Source: Nocardia rosealba
GTDB taxonomy: Bacteria > Actinomycetota > Actinomycetes > Mycobacteriales > Mycobacteriaceae
Direction of reading: 5' to 3'
Length of the DNA: 64,000 nt
Assembly (NCBI RefSeq): GCF_020216065.1
Contig: NZ_JAIWNA010000001.1
Span: forward strand, 124,001-188,000
Shown here: in pieces, positions 1 through 9,646 of the stretch
Numbering within the stretch: position 1 is the stretch's first letter
Layout of the letters: every line of letters begins with the position of its first letter
Program-made: the position numbers and the translations under genes
Notes under the pieces: model-generated
The model's input: only the letters and a program-made list of their open reading frames with translations
Told to the model about the DNA's origin: nothing
The model's database searches: none

Positions 1-1
1 C

Positions 2-364
2 GGCATCCACCGCTGCACCATGACCACCACCGAATCGATCCCCGGCAAGCGCCTGGTCTGGCACGTCACCGACTCCCACCTCGCCTTCATCTCCGACACC
101 GCCGAATGGGAGAACACCGACGTCGTCTTCGACATCGCCGAAACCCCCGCAGGCACCGAAATCCGCTTCACCCACGTGGGTCTGGCGCCGGAGGTCGAAT
201 GCTACGAGGTGTGCGCCAATGCCTGGGGTGCCTACATCACCACCAGCCTCCACGGCCTGCTCACCACCGGAAAGGGTGATCCGTTCCGCCGCACGAGCAC
301 CGGTGAATCGGAACTGATCAAGCACGGCAACGCCGAACTGGTAAACCTCGACGCCCTGCGCTGA
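2..364 (+). CDS. SRPBCC (AHSA1/START-like) domain protein, 5' truncated by the window edge
   Basis: The open frame runs in from the left edge (first full codon at base 2) and ends at TGA 362-364, so only about the last 120 residues are present. The visible part reads SVPG-type 'IPGKRLVWHV', then a beta-rich stretch 'EWENTDVVFDIAETPAGTEI' and 'RFTHVGL', the usual C-terminal half of Activator-of-Hsp90-ATPase/START-like proteins. These bind hydrophobic ligands in a helix-grip cavity. A Met at base 20 could serve as a start, but homologues carry extra N-terminal strands, so I treat the gene as partial. The ligand is unknown. No Cys-containing catalytic motif is seen. Confidence 0.75.
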   Translation, partial: GIHRCTMTTTESIPGKRLVWHVTDSHLAFISDTAEWENTDVVFDIAETPAGTEIRFTHVGLAPEVECYEVCANAWGAYITTSLHGLLTTGKGDPFRRTSTGESELIKHGNAELVNLDALR

Positions 365-392
365 GTACCCCGCGGCCGGTACTTTCGATGCT

Positions 393-1010
393 GTGCACGA
401 GCATCCGGCCGAAACCTTTGTGAGCGCGGCGGCGAGCTTCGCCGCCCTTGTCCGAAAGATCCCCGCCGACAGCTGGGCGGGGCCGGGACTGGGCGAGTGG
501 GATCTGCGATCGCTGGTCGGTCACACCTCCCGCTCGCTCACCACCGTCACCGCCTACCTTCGGCAGCCCGCCGAGGTGGAGGACGTGGCGAGCCCGCAGG
601 AGTACTACGCCATGGCGAAAGCCTATGCGGCGCGGGCGGGTAGCGAGGCGATCGTGCGGCGCGGACGCGACGCGGCCACCGAACTCGGCGACGACCCCGC
701 CGCGGCGATCGACGCCCTGGCCGCCGCCGCGACCGCCGCTGTGACCGGCGCCGAGGATCGGTTGATCACCGTCATCGGTGGGCTCGGGATGCGGCTCTAC
801 ACCTACCTGCCCACCCGGACGTTCGAGCTGGCCGTGCACAGTCTCGACATCGCCGCCGCCACCGGCCTGCCCTGCGAGTTGCCCGAGGATGTGCTCACCG
901 AGGCCACGGTGCTTGCCGCACGCACTGCGGTCCACCTCGGCGACGGAGTATCGGTGCTGTCGGCGTTTACGGGGAGATCCACACTGCCCCAGGGTTTTTC
1001 GGTGGTCTGA
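393..1010 (+). CDS. Maleylpyruvate isomerase-family mycothiol-dependent (DinB-like) protein
   Basis: 205 residues from a GTG start. The N-terminal four-helix DinB/MDMPI fold is indicated by 'LRSLVGHTSRSL' (His44) and by 'RTFELAVHSLDIA' (Glu143, His147). Together these match the His-Glu-His metal triad of the Corynebacterium mycothiol-dependent maleylpyruvate isomerase. Members use mycothiol, or act as mycothiol S-transferases, with a divalent metal. The substrate cannot be told from sequence. The gene follows the SRPBCC gene by 28 bp on the same strand, so the two may be co-transcribed. The Ala-rich region around residues 97-116 is a linker between helices. Confidence 0.75.
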   Translation: MHEHPAETFVSAAASFAALVRKIPADSWAGPGLGEWDLRSLVGHTSRSLTTVTAYLRQPAEVEDVASPQEYYAMAKAYAARAGSEAIVRRGRDAATELGDDPAAAIDALAAAATAAVTGAEDRLITVIGGLGMRLYTYLPTRTFELAVHSLDIAAATGLPCELPEDVLTEATVLAARTAVHLGDGVSVLSAFTGRSTLPQGFSVV

Positions 1011-1127
1011 CGAATGTGCTGCGGTGCGCACCCGGCGGGCTGGGTGGGTCGGCACCGGGATTGCGCGCCGCACCGCCCGGTTCTCCGCACCGAAGTGTCA
1101 TCGCGTGGGTGTCGCCGAGAAGGTGCC

Positions 1128-1922
1128 CTATCCGCGCGGTGCGATCAACAGGGTCTGGGTACTGCGCCCGATCGGCCCCGTCTCGTCGAACAACGCCGAT
1201 TCCGCGAGGCCGATGCCGTGCGGTTGCGGGTGGGTCACCGCGTCCAGGCAGACCCACTCGCCCACGGGCTGACGGTGCAGCGTGACAGTGAGGTCGGTGT
1301 TGATGAACAGGTATTTCGACCAGTCGAGCACCGCGCTCACCCCATTGCCCGAATCGGCGGCGGCCAGCGCACGTTCGAGCGGGCTCGGTGTTGTGCCCGC
1401 GACGATCGGGTACTTCAGTTTGATCCAGCACACCGCGGGACCCGGGGCGGCGAAAGACCCTGTACTGAAACGGTATTCGATTCCGGTGTGGAACCCGACC
1501 CGCTGATTCGACGGGAACGTCCCCGGCTGCGCCTCGTCCGGCAGCGGCCTCGTGCCGCTCGGCAAAAACTCCGGCGGCAGATCCAGCGGCGGCTCCGACA
1601 ACTTCAACCGCCAGGCCACCGCCCGCATCACCGGCCCCCGCTCCGCCGACAACGTAGCCTCGATCAACTCCACACTGCGCCCCGACCGCACTACCTCGGC
1701 CCGCACCGTCAACGGCGCCAACGGCACCGGCCCGAGAATCTCCACCGCCACCCGCCCCACCTGAAACCCGTCACGCGGTTCGCACCGCTCGATGACATGG
1801 CCGAGCAGCGCCGACGGCGGCCCCGCGTGCTGCGCATCCGGCGACCAGGGGCCGCGGGTGAGCTCGGTCGACTCGAAGCGATTCGGGTCCGTCGGGTCGG
1901 GGAGATAGAACGCATCGGCCAT
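1128..1922 (-). CDS. Acyl-CoA thioesterase-like double-hotdog protein
   Basis: 264 residues with two hotdog halves. The N-terminal half (about 1-120) contains 'QHAGPPSALLGHVIERC', typical of the acyl-CoA thioesterase-like N domain. The C-terminal half (about 130-264) contains 'DWSKYLFINTDLTVTLHRQP' and ends 'GRSTQTLLIAPRG', as in TesB-like proteins of mycobacteria and nocardiae. It probably hydrolyses a fatty acyl-CoA in the cytosol; chain length is unknown. ATG start with no closer alternative. It converges with the isomerase-like gene across 117 bp that hold no obvious hairpin. Confidence 0.75.
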   Translation of the reverse strand: MADAFYLPDPTDPNRFESTELTRGPWSPDAQHAGPPSALLGHVIERCEPRDGFQVGRVAVEILGPVPLAPLTVRAEVVRSGRSVELIEATLSAERGPVMRAVAWRLKLSEPPLDLPPEFLPSGTRPLPDEAQPGTFPSNQRVGFHTGIEYRFSTGSFAAPGPAVCWIKLKYPIVAGTTPSPLERALAAADSGNGVSAVLDWSKYLFINTDLTVTLHRQPVGEWVCLDAVTHPQPHGIGLAESALFDETGPIGRSTQTLLIAPRG

Positions 1923-1964
1923 ATCGCCGACGCTACCGCAGGCCGTAGCGGGGATGGTGCGCCG

Positions 1965-2177
1965 TTAGGCGGAGCCGCTGGTCACCAGGGTGAGCAGGTC
2001 GAGCAGCGGGCGAATGGGGCAGGGGTTGATATCGGTCGACGTGCAACCGATGGAGGACGACCCGGAATCGGCGATCGGCAGCGGCGAGGCCGCCTGAGCG
2101 GTACCGAGCGGTGCGGCGAGAGACAGGGCGGCGGCCGCGAGGGCCCCGGCGAAGACACGTTTCGTGCGAACAGACAT
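1965..2177 (-). CDS. Small exported two-cysteine peptide
   Basis: 70 residues. A Sec signal peptide (MSVRTKR, then an Ala/Leu-rich core) is predicted to end at 'GTAQA' near residue 29. The mature part is about 40 residues: a Ser-rich start, two cysteines about 9 apart ('IGCTSTDINPCP'), and a hydrophobic amphipathic tail 'IRPLLDLLTLVTSGSA'. No known domain is recognised. The layout resembles the 62-residue peptide at 9395-9583 (signal peptide, Cys pair next to prolines, leucine-rich tail ending in Ser/Ala). High expression or a cell-envelope location is possible but not shown. Confidence 0.6.
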   Translation of the reverse strand: MSVRTKRVFAGALAAAALSLAAPLGTAQAASPLPIADSGSSSIGCTSTDINPCPIRPLLDLLTLVTSGSA

Positions 2178-2248
2178 GCCAGAACCCTAGTGATCGCCTG
2201 GATAACGTCGCCCCGTCCGCCGCCCCTGACCTCGGGCCCCGGCACCGG

Positions 2249-3106
2249 TCACCGGAGGTCGGTGAGTTCCTGTGTGCCGACCACGGTGAGCAGGTCCAGC
2301 TTGTTCGCGCTGTCGGTGCCGACGGCCGGGGTGAACCAGAGCAGCCGTTGCCGGCCGTCTTCGCTGAACAGATTGAGGCAGTTGACTTCGATCAGGCCGA
2401 GCGTCGGGTGATTGATACGTTTGCGGTCGTTTCGACGGAATGCCACCTCGTGAGCCGTCCATATCGCCGCGAACTCGGCCGAGCAGCTCAGCAGCTCGGA
2501 GATGAGCGAAGCCGCCTCGGAATCCGCGGCGGAGCGACGGCCCGCGGCGGCCCGCAGATCGGCGACGAACGCGCGGGATTGGGTCTCGTGGTCGCTGTCG
2601 GGATAGAGCCGCCGGGATACCGGATCGGTGAACCATCGGTACACAAAGCTCGCCCCCATGCCCTGTCGGCCGGTTTGATCGCCGAGCAGCGCGACGGCCA
2701 GAGCATTCTGCACCAGCGTGACGTGCAGGTCGGTGATCACCTGGGCGGGCGTCGCGACAAGCCGGGTGAGCAGGTCGACCATTCCCGGATGGACGTGCGA
2801 ACTCGCGGTGCCGGCGCGCCGCACCGGACGGTCGGCGAGGTGATAGATGTGGTCACGTTCGTCTGCGGTCAGCCGCAACGCGCGCGCCAGCGCCGCCAGC
2901 ATCTGTTCCGACGGCTGCGACCCGGCCCCGCGCTCGAGCTCGTTGTAGTAGTCCACCGAAGCTCCGGCGAGTTGGGCCACCTCGTCGCGACGGAGTCCGC
3001 GCACGCGCCGTCGTGGCCCGGACACGAATCCGACCTCTTCGGGCCGGATGCGCTCGCGCCGTGACCGCAGGAACGCACCCAGCTCGGCATACTTAGCGAC
3101 GCTCAT
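2249..3106 (-). CDS. XRE-family (MmyB-like) transcriptional regulator
   Basis: 285 residues from the ATG at 3106 (MSVAKYAELG). The open frame continues upstream through the divergent SDR gene, but that extension has no homology. The N-terminal HTH (about residues 10-75) reads 'VRGLRRDEVAQLAGASVDYY' followed by 'ELERG', the standard opening of MmyB-like regulators. The C-terminal part (about 105-280) is the MmyB ligand-binding region, with 'FRRNDRKRINHPTLGLIEV'. These proteins bind fatty acids or other small ligands and commonly control the divergent SDR gene, as found here 87 bp away. A 17-bp palindrome lies in the shared promoter (3142-3158). Confidence 0.88.
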   Translation of the reverse strand: MSVAKYAELGAFLRSRRERIRPEEVGFVSGPRRRVRGLRRDEVAQLAGASVDYYNELERGAGSQPSEQMLAALARALRLTADERDHIYHLADRPVRRAGTASSHVHPGMVDLLTRLVATPAQVITDLHVTLVQNALAVALLGDQTGRQGMGASFVYRWFTDPVSRRLYPDSDHETQSRAFVADLRAAAGRRSAADSEAASLISELLSCSAEFAAIWTAHEVAFRRNDRKRINHPTLGLIEVNCLNLFSEDGRQRLLWFTPAVGTDSANKLDLLTVVGTQELTDLR

Positions 3107-3141
3107 GACATCCAGTCTGCGGTATGCCGGGCCCGCGACAC

Positions 3142-3158
3142 AGGGGATGACGTCCCCT
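3142..3158. promoter_or_regulatory. Palindrome between XRE regulator and SDR gene; candidate operator
   Basis: AGGGGA-TGACG-TCCCCT has 6-bp inverted arms. It lies 36 bp before the regulator start and 35 bp before the SDR start. This central position suits an autoregulatory operator of the XRE protein. It is an inference from position and symmetry only. Confidence 0.35.
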
Positions 3159-3193
3159 CGTACCCGCCGCCCGAGCCGCCGATAGTTGAGAAC

Positions 3194-3952
3194 ATGACAT
3201 CTACCGACATCGCATCGGGAAAGGCCGCACAGGTTGCCGTCGTCACCGGAGGTTCCCGCGGCATCGGGCTGGCGATCTCGCTCGAGCTCGCGGCCCGTGG
3301 CAGCACCGTCGTCGTCAACTACACGGACAACGCCGCCGCGGCCGAGGAAGCCGTGGCGACCATCTCCGCGACGGGTGGCACCGCCATCGCGGTCCGGGCC
3401 GACGTCGCCGACGAAGACGCCGTCTCGGCACTGTTCGACCGCGCCGAGGCCGAATTCGGCGGCGTCGACGTCGTCGTCAACTCTGCGGGCCGCCTCGCCC
3501 TGTCCACCATCGCCGACCTCGATCTGAATGTTCTCGACGCGATCCACCGCGTCAACATCCGCGGCACTTTCGTCGTTGCCCAGCAAGCCGCGCGGCGGCT
3601 GCGCGGCGGCGGCTCGTTCGTGAGCTTGTCGACCTCCGTGGTCGGTGCCCAGTTCCCCACCTACGGCGCCTATGCCGCCAGCAAAGGCGCCGTAGAAGCG
3701 GTCACGCTGATCCTGGCCAGGGAACTGCGTGGCCGCGACATCACCGTCAACACCGTGGCTCCCGGCCCGACCGCCACCGCGATGTTCCTGGACGGGAAGA
3801 CCGAGGAACAGATCACAGCGCTGGCCGAGAATCCGCCGCTCGAACGCCTGGGCACACCGGAGGACATCGCCCGCGTGGTCGCCTTCCTCACCAGTCCCGA
3901 GGGGCACTGGATCAACGGCCAGATCGTGCGCGCCAACGGCGGCATGATCTGA
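3194..3952 (+). CDS. SDR-family NAD(P)-dependent oxidoreductase (FabG-like)
   Basis: 252 residues, classical short-chain dehydrogenase length. The cofactor motif TGGSRGIG is at 18-25, NSAG at about 96-99, the catalytic Ser near 146, and YAASK with Tyr160/Lys164. The C-terminal 'GHWINGQIVRANGG' is the usual SDR end. It should reduce or oxidise a carbonyl/alcohol with NAD(P)H; the substrate is unknown. It is divergent from the XRE regulator and followed 50 bp later by a tautomerase-family gene, so the two enzymes probably form one inducible operon. Confidence 0.9.
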   Translation: MTSTDIASGKAAQVAVVTGGSRGIGLAISLELAARGSTVVVNYTDNAAAAEEAVATISATGGTAIAVRADVADEDAVSALFDRAEAEFGGVDVVVNSAGRLALSTIADLDLNVLDAIHRVNIRGTFVVAQQAARRLRGGGSFVSLSTSVVGAQFPTYGAYAASKGAVEAVTLILARELRGRDITVNTVAPGPTATAMFLDGKTEEQITALAENPPLERLGTPEDIARVVAFLTSPEGHWINGQIVRANGGMI

Positions 3953-4002
3953 CGCCGAGACCGCCGCCATCGCCGAATATCACACCACCTGAGGAGATCG
4001 TT

Positions 4003-4212
4003 ATGCCGTTCGCCAACTTCAAGGTCCCCGCTGGGACCATCGACGACGAGGACAAGCGGAAGATCGTGGAACGCACCACCGAGCTGTATGTCGAGATCTA
4101 CGGTGAACGCGCTCGCGCGACCACCGTCGTCCTCGTCGACGAGATCGTCGACGGCGGCTGGGGAGTCGGCGGCAATGTGCTGACCGCCGAAATGCTCAAC
4201 GGCAACACCTGA
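4003..4212 (+). CDS. 4-oxalocrotonate tautomerase-family protein
   Basis: 69 residues starting Met-Pro, so removal of Met exposes the catalytic Pro1 of the tautomerase superfamily. Length fits the 4-OT subgroup (60-75 residues, usually hexameric). The line 'KRKIVERTTELYVEIYGE' is the helix after the first strand, and 'TTVVLVDEIVDGGWGVGG' the second strand and turn. The start has a good ribosome site (GAGGAG, 6 nt before ATG). It is downstream of the SDR gene, which suggests joint action on an enol or keto compound. The true substrate is unknown. Confidence 0.85.
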   Translation: MPFANFKVPAGTIDDEDKRKIVERTTELYVEIYGERARATTVVLVDEIVDGGWGVGGNVLTAEMLNGNT

Positions 4213-4336
4213 TTCATTCGCCGCACAGGCACACCCGAAACGCGCGCATACAAGGTCGTCGTTATCGTGAACGACAAGGTCACCATTCAGCTACTTGGGA
4301 TAGTGGACTCGCGAATCGGAAAGACGGCATCGGATC

Positions 4337-4765
4337 ATGGCGGAAGACCTGACCGTGACTCGGACACTGGTGATACCCGCATCCGAGTTGCGCGAGCGGT
4401 TCTCACGCTCGTCCGGCCCGGGCGGGCAGCACGTCAACACAACCGACAGCCGGGTCGAGCTGTCGTTCGACCTCGCCAACTCGCCTTCCGTGCCGGAGTG
4501 GCTGCGCACCCGGATGCTCGATCGCCTGGCCACCCGCCTGGTCGACGGGGTGCTCACGATCGCCGCTTCGGAGCACCGCGCACAGTTGCAGAACCGCGCA
4601 GCCGCCCGCGAACGCCTGACCTCCTTACTGCGTGCCGCCGCTGCCGCCCCGCCACCCGTCCGCCGCCCCACCAAGCCGTCGCGCGGCGCGAAAGAACGTC
4701 GCATCGCCGCGAAGAAGCGGCGCGGCATCACCAAGCGAAACCGCCGCGCGTTCCCCGACGACTAG
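4337..4765 (+). CDS. arfB: Alternative ribosome-rescue peptidyl-tRNA hydrolase ArfB (YaeJ)
   Basis: 142 residues with the release-factor catalytic motif 'SSGPGGQHVN' (Gly29-Gly30-Gln31), which places the Gln in the peptidyl-transferase centre. The C-terminal tail, 'PSRGAKERRIAAKKRRGITK', is strongly basic, as needed to enter the empty mRNA channel of stalled ribosomes. There is no codon-recognition domain, which separates it from RF1/RF2. Role: hydrolysis of peptidyl-tRNA on non-stop ribosomes. Family length is about 140, so the gene is intact. Confidence 0.92.
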   Translation: MAEDLTVTRTLVIPASELRERFSRSSGPGGQHVNTTDSRVELSFDLANSPSVPEWLRTRMLDRLATRLVDGVLTIAASEHRAQLQNRAAARERLTSLLRAAAAAPPPVRRPTKPSRGAKERRIAAKKRRGITKRNRRAFPDD

Positions 4766-4797
4766 GCCGTGTGTCGAAGTGGTGAGCAGCGACGCGG

Positions 4798-5127
4798 ATG
4801 GTCGCGAGGTATCGGACAGCGTCTGGAATAGGGAAAGCCCCCGAACCCAGTGAGTGGCCGCAGTTCGAGTTCCGGGCTGTGTCGCTGGGGTCCGGGACGA
4901 TCGGGGACGCGCGTTATGTGCGGAAAGTAGGCGCCCCGGCGGCGGTTGCTCATCCCTCGGCGTTGGGACTCTGGAGTGTCACTGTCGAGGAGTTCGACAA
5001 GCTGTTCGGCCCGGTGCAGCCGGTGGACAGCTGGCTCCCGAACGAGGAGTTCATCTTCTGGTTCGAGGGTCGACGATGCGGTGTCGGGTTCGGCTGGGGC
5101 TTGTATCTAGGGTTCGACCAGCTCTGA
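4798..5127 (+). CDS. Hypothetical protein, 109 residues
   Basis: The start at ATG 4798 is 32 bp after arfB. The reading 'WPQFEFRAVSLGSGTIGDA' and 'PNEEFIFWFEGRRCGVGFGW' has balanced composition and the high GC3 expected of a coding frame, and it ends just before a strong terminator. No family is recognised and no signal peptide or membrane segment is seen. The first 15-20 residues are less convincing, so the true start could be internal. It may be a small cytosolic aromatic-rich protein. Confidence 0.45.
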   Translation: MVARYRTASGIGKAPEPSEWPQFEFRAVSLGSGTIGDARYVRKVGAPAAVAHPSALGLWSVTVEEFDKLFGPVQPVDSWLPNEEFIFWFEGRRCGVGFGWGLYLGFDQL

Positions 5128-5145
5128 TCGGACATCGTCCGACGA

Positions 5146-5177
5146 CAACGCCCGCCCCGATGGTGGGGCGGGCGTTG
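5146..5177. terminator. Bidirectional terminator hairpin between the 109-residue gene and thiC
   Basis: A perfect 13-bp inverted repeat (CAACGCCCGCCCC, loop GATGGT, then GGGGCGGGCGTTG) lies between the convergent gene ends at 5127 and 5184. There is no U-tract, as is usual for actinobacterial hairpins. It can serve both strands. Confidence 0.75.
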
Positions 5178-5183
5178 ACGGGG

Positions 5184-6945
<1,762 letters not shown>

Positions 6946-7013
6946 GTGTTGATGTGGAATTCTCCGCCGCCGACGATACCCGCCGGGCGGTGCGACCCGC
7001 CCGGCGATCGGGG

Positions 7014-9278
7014 TTATGCGGAGGTCTTCTCGAGTGTCGGATGTGCGGCCGGGAGGTCGTCGTCGGCCTCGTGTAAACCGAACCTGTTGTGCAGCTTCGC
7101 GAGTGGCTTGGGCGCCCACCAGTTCCAGGTGCCCATCATCCGCATGAGCGCCGGCGCGAGCAGGCCGCGGATGACCGTCGCGTCGCTGATGACGGCGAGC
7201 GCGCAGCCCAGCCCGAACAGCTTCATCATCGACACACCGGAGGTGGCGACGCCGAGGAACACGATGCTCATCAGCAGCGCGGCGGCGGTGAAGATGCGCC
7301 CGGTGCGGGCCACACCCATCGCGACCGCCTCGGTATTGCCCTCGGTGGTCTTGGGTCCGGCCAGCCATTCCTCGCGAATGCGGGAGAGCAGGAACACCTC
7401 GTAGTCCATGGACGCGCCGAAGGCCAGGCTGAACATGAGGATCGGCATGGCCAGGTTGAGGGTGCCGGTGGCCTGGAAACCGAGCAGTCCGGACAGGTGT
7501 CCGTCCTGGAAGATCCACACCATCGCGCCGAAGGTGGCCGCCAGCGACAGGATATTGAGCGCGAGCGCCTTCACCGGGAGCACGACGCTGCCCGTGAACA
7601 GGAACAACAGCACCAGCGTGGTGATCGCGATCAGCGCACCGGCCAGCGGCAGCTTGCCGGTGATGGCCTCCACGGAATCCTGGTTCAGTGCGGCGGGACC
7701 GGTGACGAGTGCGTCGGTGGGTGCGGGTACGGCACGCAGCGTGTCGAGTTGGTCGCGGCCCGCGTCGGAGTAGGGATCGAGCCGGGTGGCGACCGACAGG
7801 TACGCACCCGCCGGCGGGTCCGACATCTCCGGCACACCCGCCGCCACCCGCAGGCCGTTGCGGTACACGGCCGCGCTGCTCAGCACCGCCGGTACGTCGG
7901 GCACCTTGGACAGCTCGCGCGCGTACGCGTCCAGCTCGGCCGGGCCGCCCCGGAATTCGCGCAGCACGATGGTCGCGCTCGACGCCATGTCGGCGTCGAA
8001 TTCGGTGCGCAGTACGTCGCCGACTTCACGGCTGGCGACTTCGGTGGGCAGCGAGCGGTCGTCGGGGTAGCCGAACTGCACGCCGAGGAACGGTGATCCG
8101 AGCAGCAGCAGGAACGCGGTGGTGGCCAGCGCGATCGGCAGCGGCCGCTTCATCACGGCGGTGACCAGGCGGTACCAGAAAGTCTGGCGCGGCTGCTTCT
8201 CCTCGCGCGGCGCCAGCCGCAACAGCTTGCGCAGCGGTGTGCGCAGGTCACCGGCGTCGATGCGGTGCCCGACCAGCATGAGCAGTGCGGGCAGCACGAT
8301 GACCGCGGCGGCCGTGGCCGCGGCGACCACCGCGATACCGGCGTAGGCGAACGACTTGAAGAAGTACTGCGGGAACACCAGCAGCGCCGACAGCGACAGC
8401 GCGACCACCAGCGCCGAATACACCACCGTCCGCCCGGCCGTGCGGATCGACCGGATCACGGCCTCGGTGGGTGTGGATCCGCCGGTGAGTTCCTCGCGGT
8501 AGCGGCTCACGATGAACAGGCTGTAGTCGATGGCCAGCGCCAGACCGAGGGCGGTGGTCATGTTCAGGGCGAAGATCGACACATCGGTGACGGCGGTGAG
8601 CACACGCAGAATGCCGAGCGCGGCAGCGATCGCGAACATGCCGATGGCCACCGGCAACGCGGCCGCGACGAGACTGCCGAACACCAGCGCCAGCAACAGG
8701 CCGGTGATGGGGATGGCGATGGCCTCGGCCAGGATCAGGTCCTTGCTGATCTGGGTGTTGATGTCGGAGAACGTGGCGGCCAGACCGCCCGCCTCGATGG
8801 TCACCGGCCCGTCGTGGTCCGCCAGTGCCTTGGTGATCTTGCCCGCCCGGTCCGGCAGTTCGGCGTCGTCGCCCTCGATGCTGGCGAGGATGAGCGCGCG
8901 GTTGCCGTCCTTGCTGCGCAGCGCCTGCTTCAGGTCGGGACGCGAGGTCCAATACGCCTGCACCCCGCTGACCTCGGGATAGGTGCGCAGCGCGGCCACG
9001 GCGGCATCGGCGGCGGCGCGGGCCTCGGGGGAGTCGATCGACACCGGGTCGGTGACGAGCAGGACGTAGTTCGGTTCGCTACCGGGGAAGTGCTCGCTCA
9101 GATACTGACTGGCCTGCACCGAATCGAGATCTTCGGTGACGAATCCGCCCGATTTCATGTTCGAGTGCACGGTGGCGCCGATCGCGCCGCACAGGATCAT
9201 CAGCAGCAGCGCGACCGCGACAATCAGTCGCGGTCTGCCGACAGCGATACGGGCGATTCTCGTCAACATCCTCGGCAC
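7014..9278 (-). CDS. MMPL-family RND transporter
   Basis: 754 residues with the twin-repeat RND layout: one N-terminal TM (about 14-34), a periplasmic domain to about 190, a cluster of TM helices, a second large outside loop (about 390-540), and a second TM cluster. Both repeats carry the MmpL signature, 'LALAIDYSLFIVSRYREEL' and 'FGASMDYEVFLLSRIREEW', whose Asp-Tyr pairs are the proton relay. Members export lipids or siderophores in mycolata; this short version lacks the long C-terminal domain of MmpL3. The substrate is unknown. Start ATG 9278; the Met at 9269 is an alternative. Confidence 0.9.
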   Translation of the reverse strand: MPRMLTRIARIAVGRPRLIVAVALLLMILCGAIGATVHSNMKSGGFVTEDLDSVQASQYLSEHFPGSEPNYVLLVTDPVSIDSPEARAAADAAVAALRTYPEVSGVQAYWTSRPDLKQALRSKDGNRALILASIEGDDAELPDRAGKITKALADHDGPVTIEAGGLAATFSDINTQISKDLILAEAIAIPITGLLLALVFGSLVAAALPVAIGMFAIAAALGILRVLTAVTDVSIFALNMTTALGLALAIDYSLFIVSRYREELTGGSTPTEAVIRSIRTAGRTVVYSALVVALSLSALLVFPQYFFKSFAYAGIAVVAAATAAAVIVLPALLMLVGHRIDAGDLRTPLRKLLRLAPREEKQPRQTFWYRLVTAVMKRPLPIALATTAFLLLLGSPFLGVQFGYPDDRSLPTEVASREVGDVLRTEFDADMASSATIVLREFRGGPAELDAYARELSKVPDVPAVLSSAAVYRNGLRVAAGVPEMSDPPAGAYLSVATRLDPYSDAGRDQLDTLRAVPAPTDALVTGPAALNQDSVEAITGKLPLAGALIAITTLVLLFLFTGSVVLPVKALALNILSLAATFGAMVWIFQDGHLSGLLGFQATGTLNLAMPILMFSLAFGASMDYEVFLLSRIREEWLAGPKTTEGNTEAVAMGVARTGRIFTAAALLMSIVFLGVATSGVSMMKLFGLGCALAVISDATVIRGLLAPALMRMMGTWNWWAPKPLAKLHNRFGLHEADDDLPAAHPTLEKTSA

Positions 9279-9394
9279 CCTTTAGTTCGAAGTATCGAGG
9301 TGTCACCGTATCCCGGCAACATTTCCGCCCGATACCACCTCAGGGCGGACGCCGACGGAGTACCATCTCCGCCCCTGGGTGGATGCCTCGGCCG

Positions 9395-9583
9395 TTACGG
9401 TGCTGCCGACGACCCGCTGAGCAAGGTCTGGGCCAGCCGCGACAAGAAGTCGCCGACCTGCTGGCCCGAGCTCGGCTCGCAGGGCACTGGGTAGGGCCCG
9501 CATGCGGAGGCGGGTGCGGCCAGGGGCAGCTGAGCCAGGGTGATCAGGGCGAATCCGGTTACTGCGGCGATCGTCGATTTCAT
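9395..9583 (-). CDS. Small exported two-cysteine peptide
   Basis: 62 residues. The signal peptide (MKSTIAAVTGFALITLAQ...) ends at 'APASA' near residue 27. The mature peptide is about 35 residues, begins 'CGPYPVPCEPSSG' with two cysteines, and ends in the leucine-rich amphipathic tail 'VGDFLSRLAQTLLSGSSAAP'. Cys directly after ASA could suggest a lipobox, but the -3 residue is Ala, so a free exported peptide is more likely. It resembles the 70-residue peptide at 1965-2177 in design. Function unknown. Confidence 0.6.
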   Translation of the reverse strand: MKSTIAAVTGFALITLAQLPLAAPASACGPYPVPCEPSSGQQVGDFLSRLAQTLLSGSSAAP

Positions 9584-9646
9584 CGGGTCACCGTATCGAT
9601 GCGCTCAGGGCGGCGGAAGACCCGACTTCTCAGGTCCTGTCGTGCC

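Noticed and set aside
2249-3970. 573-residue frame extending the XRE regulator
   Set aside because: The added part is antisense to the SDR gene; the MmyB family starts at ATG 3106.
7014-9278. MMPL transporter considered as a partner of thiC
   Set aside because: It lies upstream of the riboswitch on the same strand, but the riboswitch gives thiC its own leader and there is no functional link.
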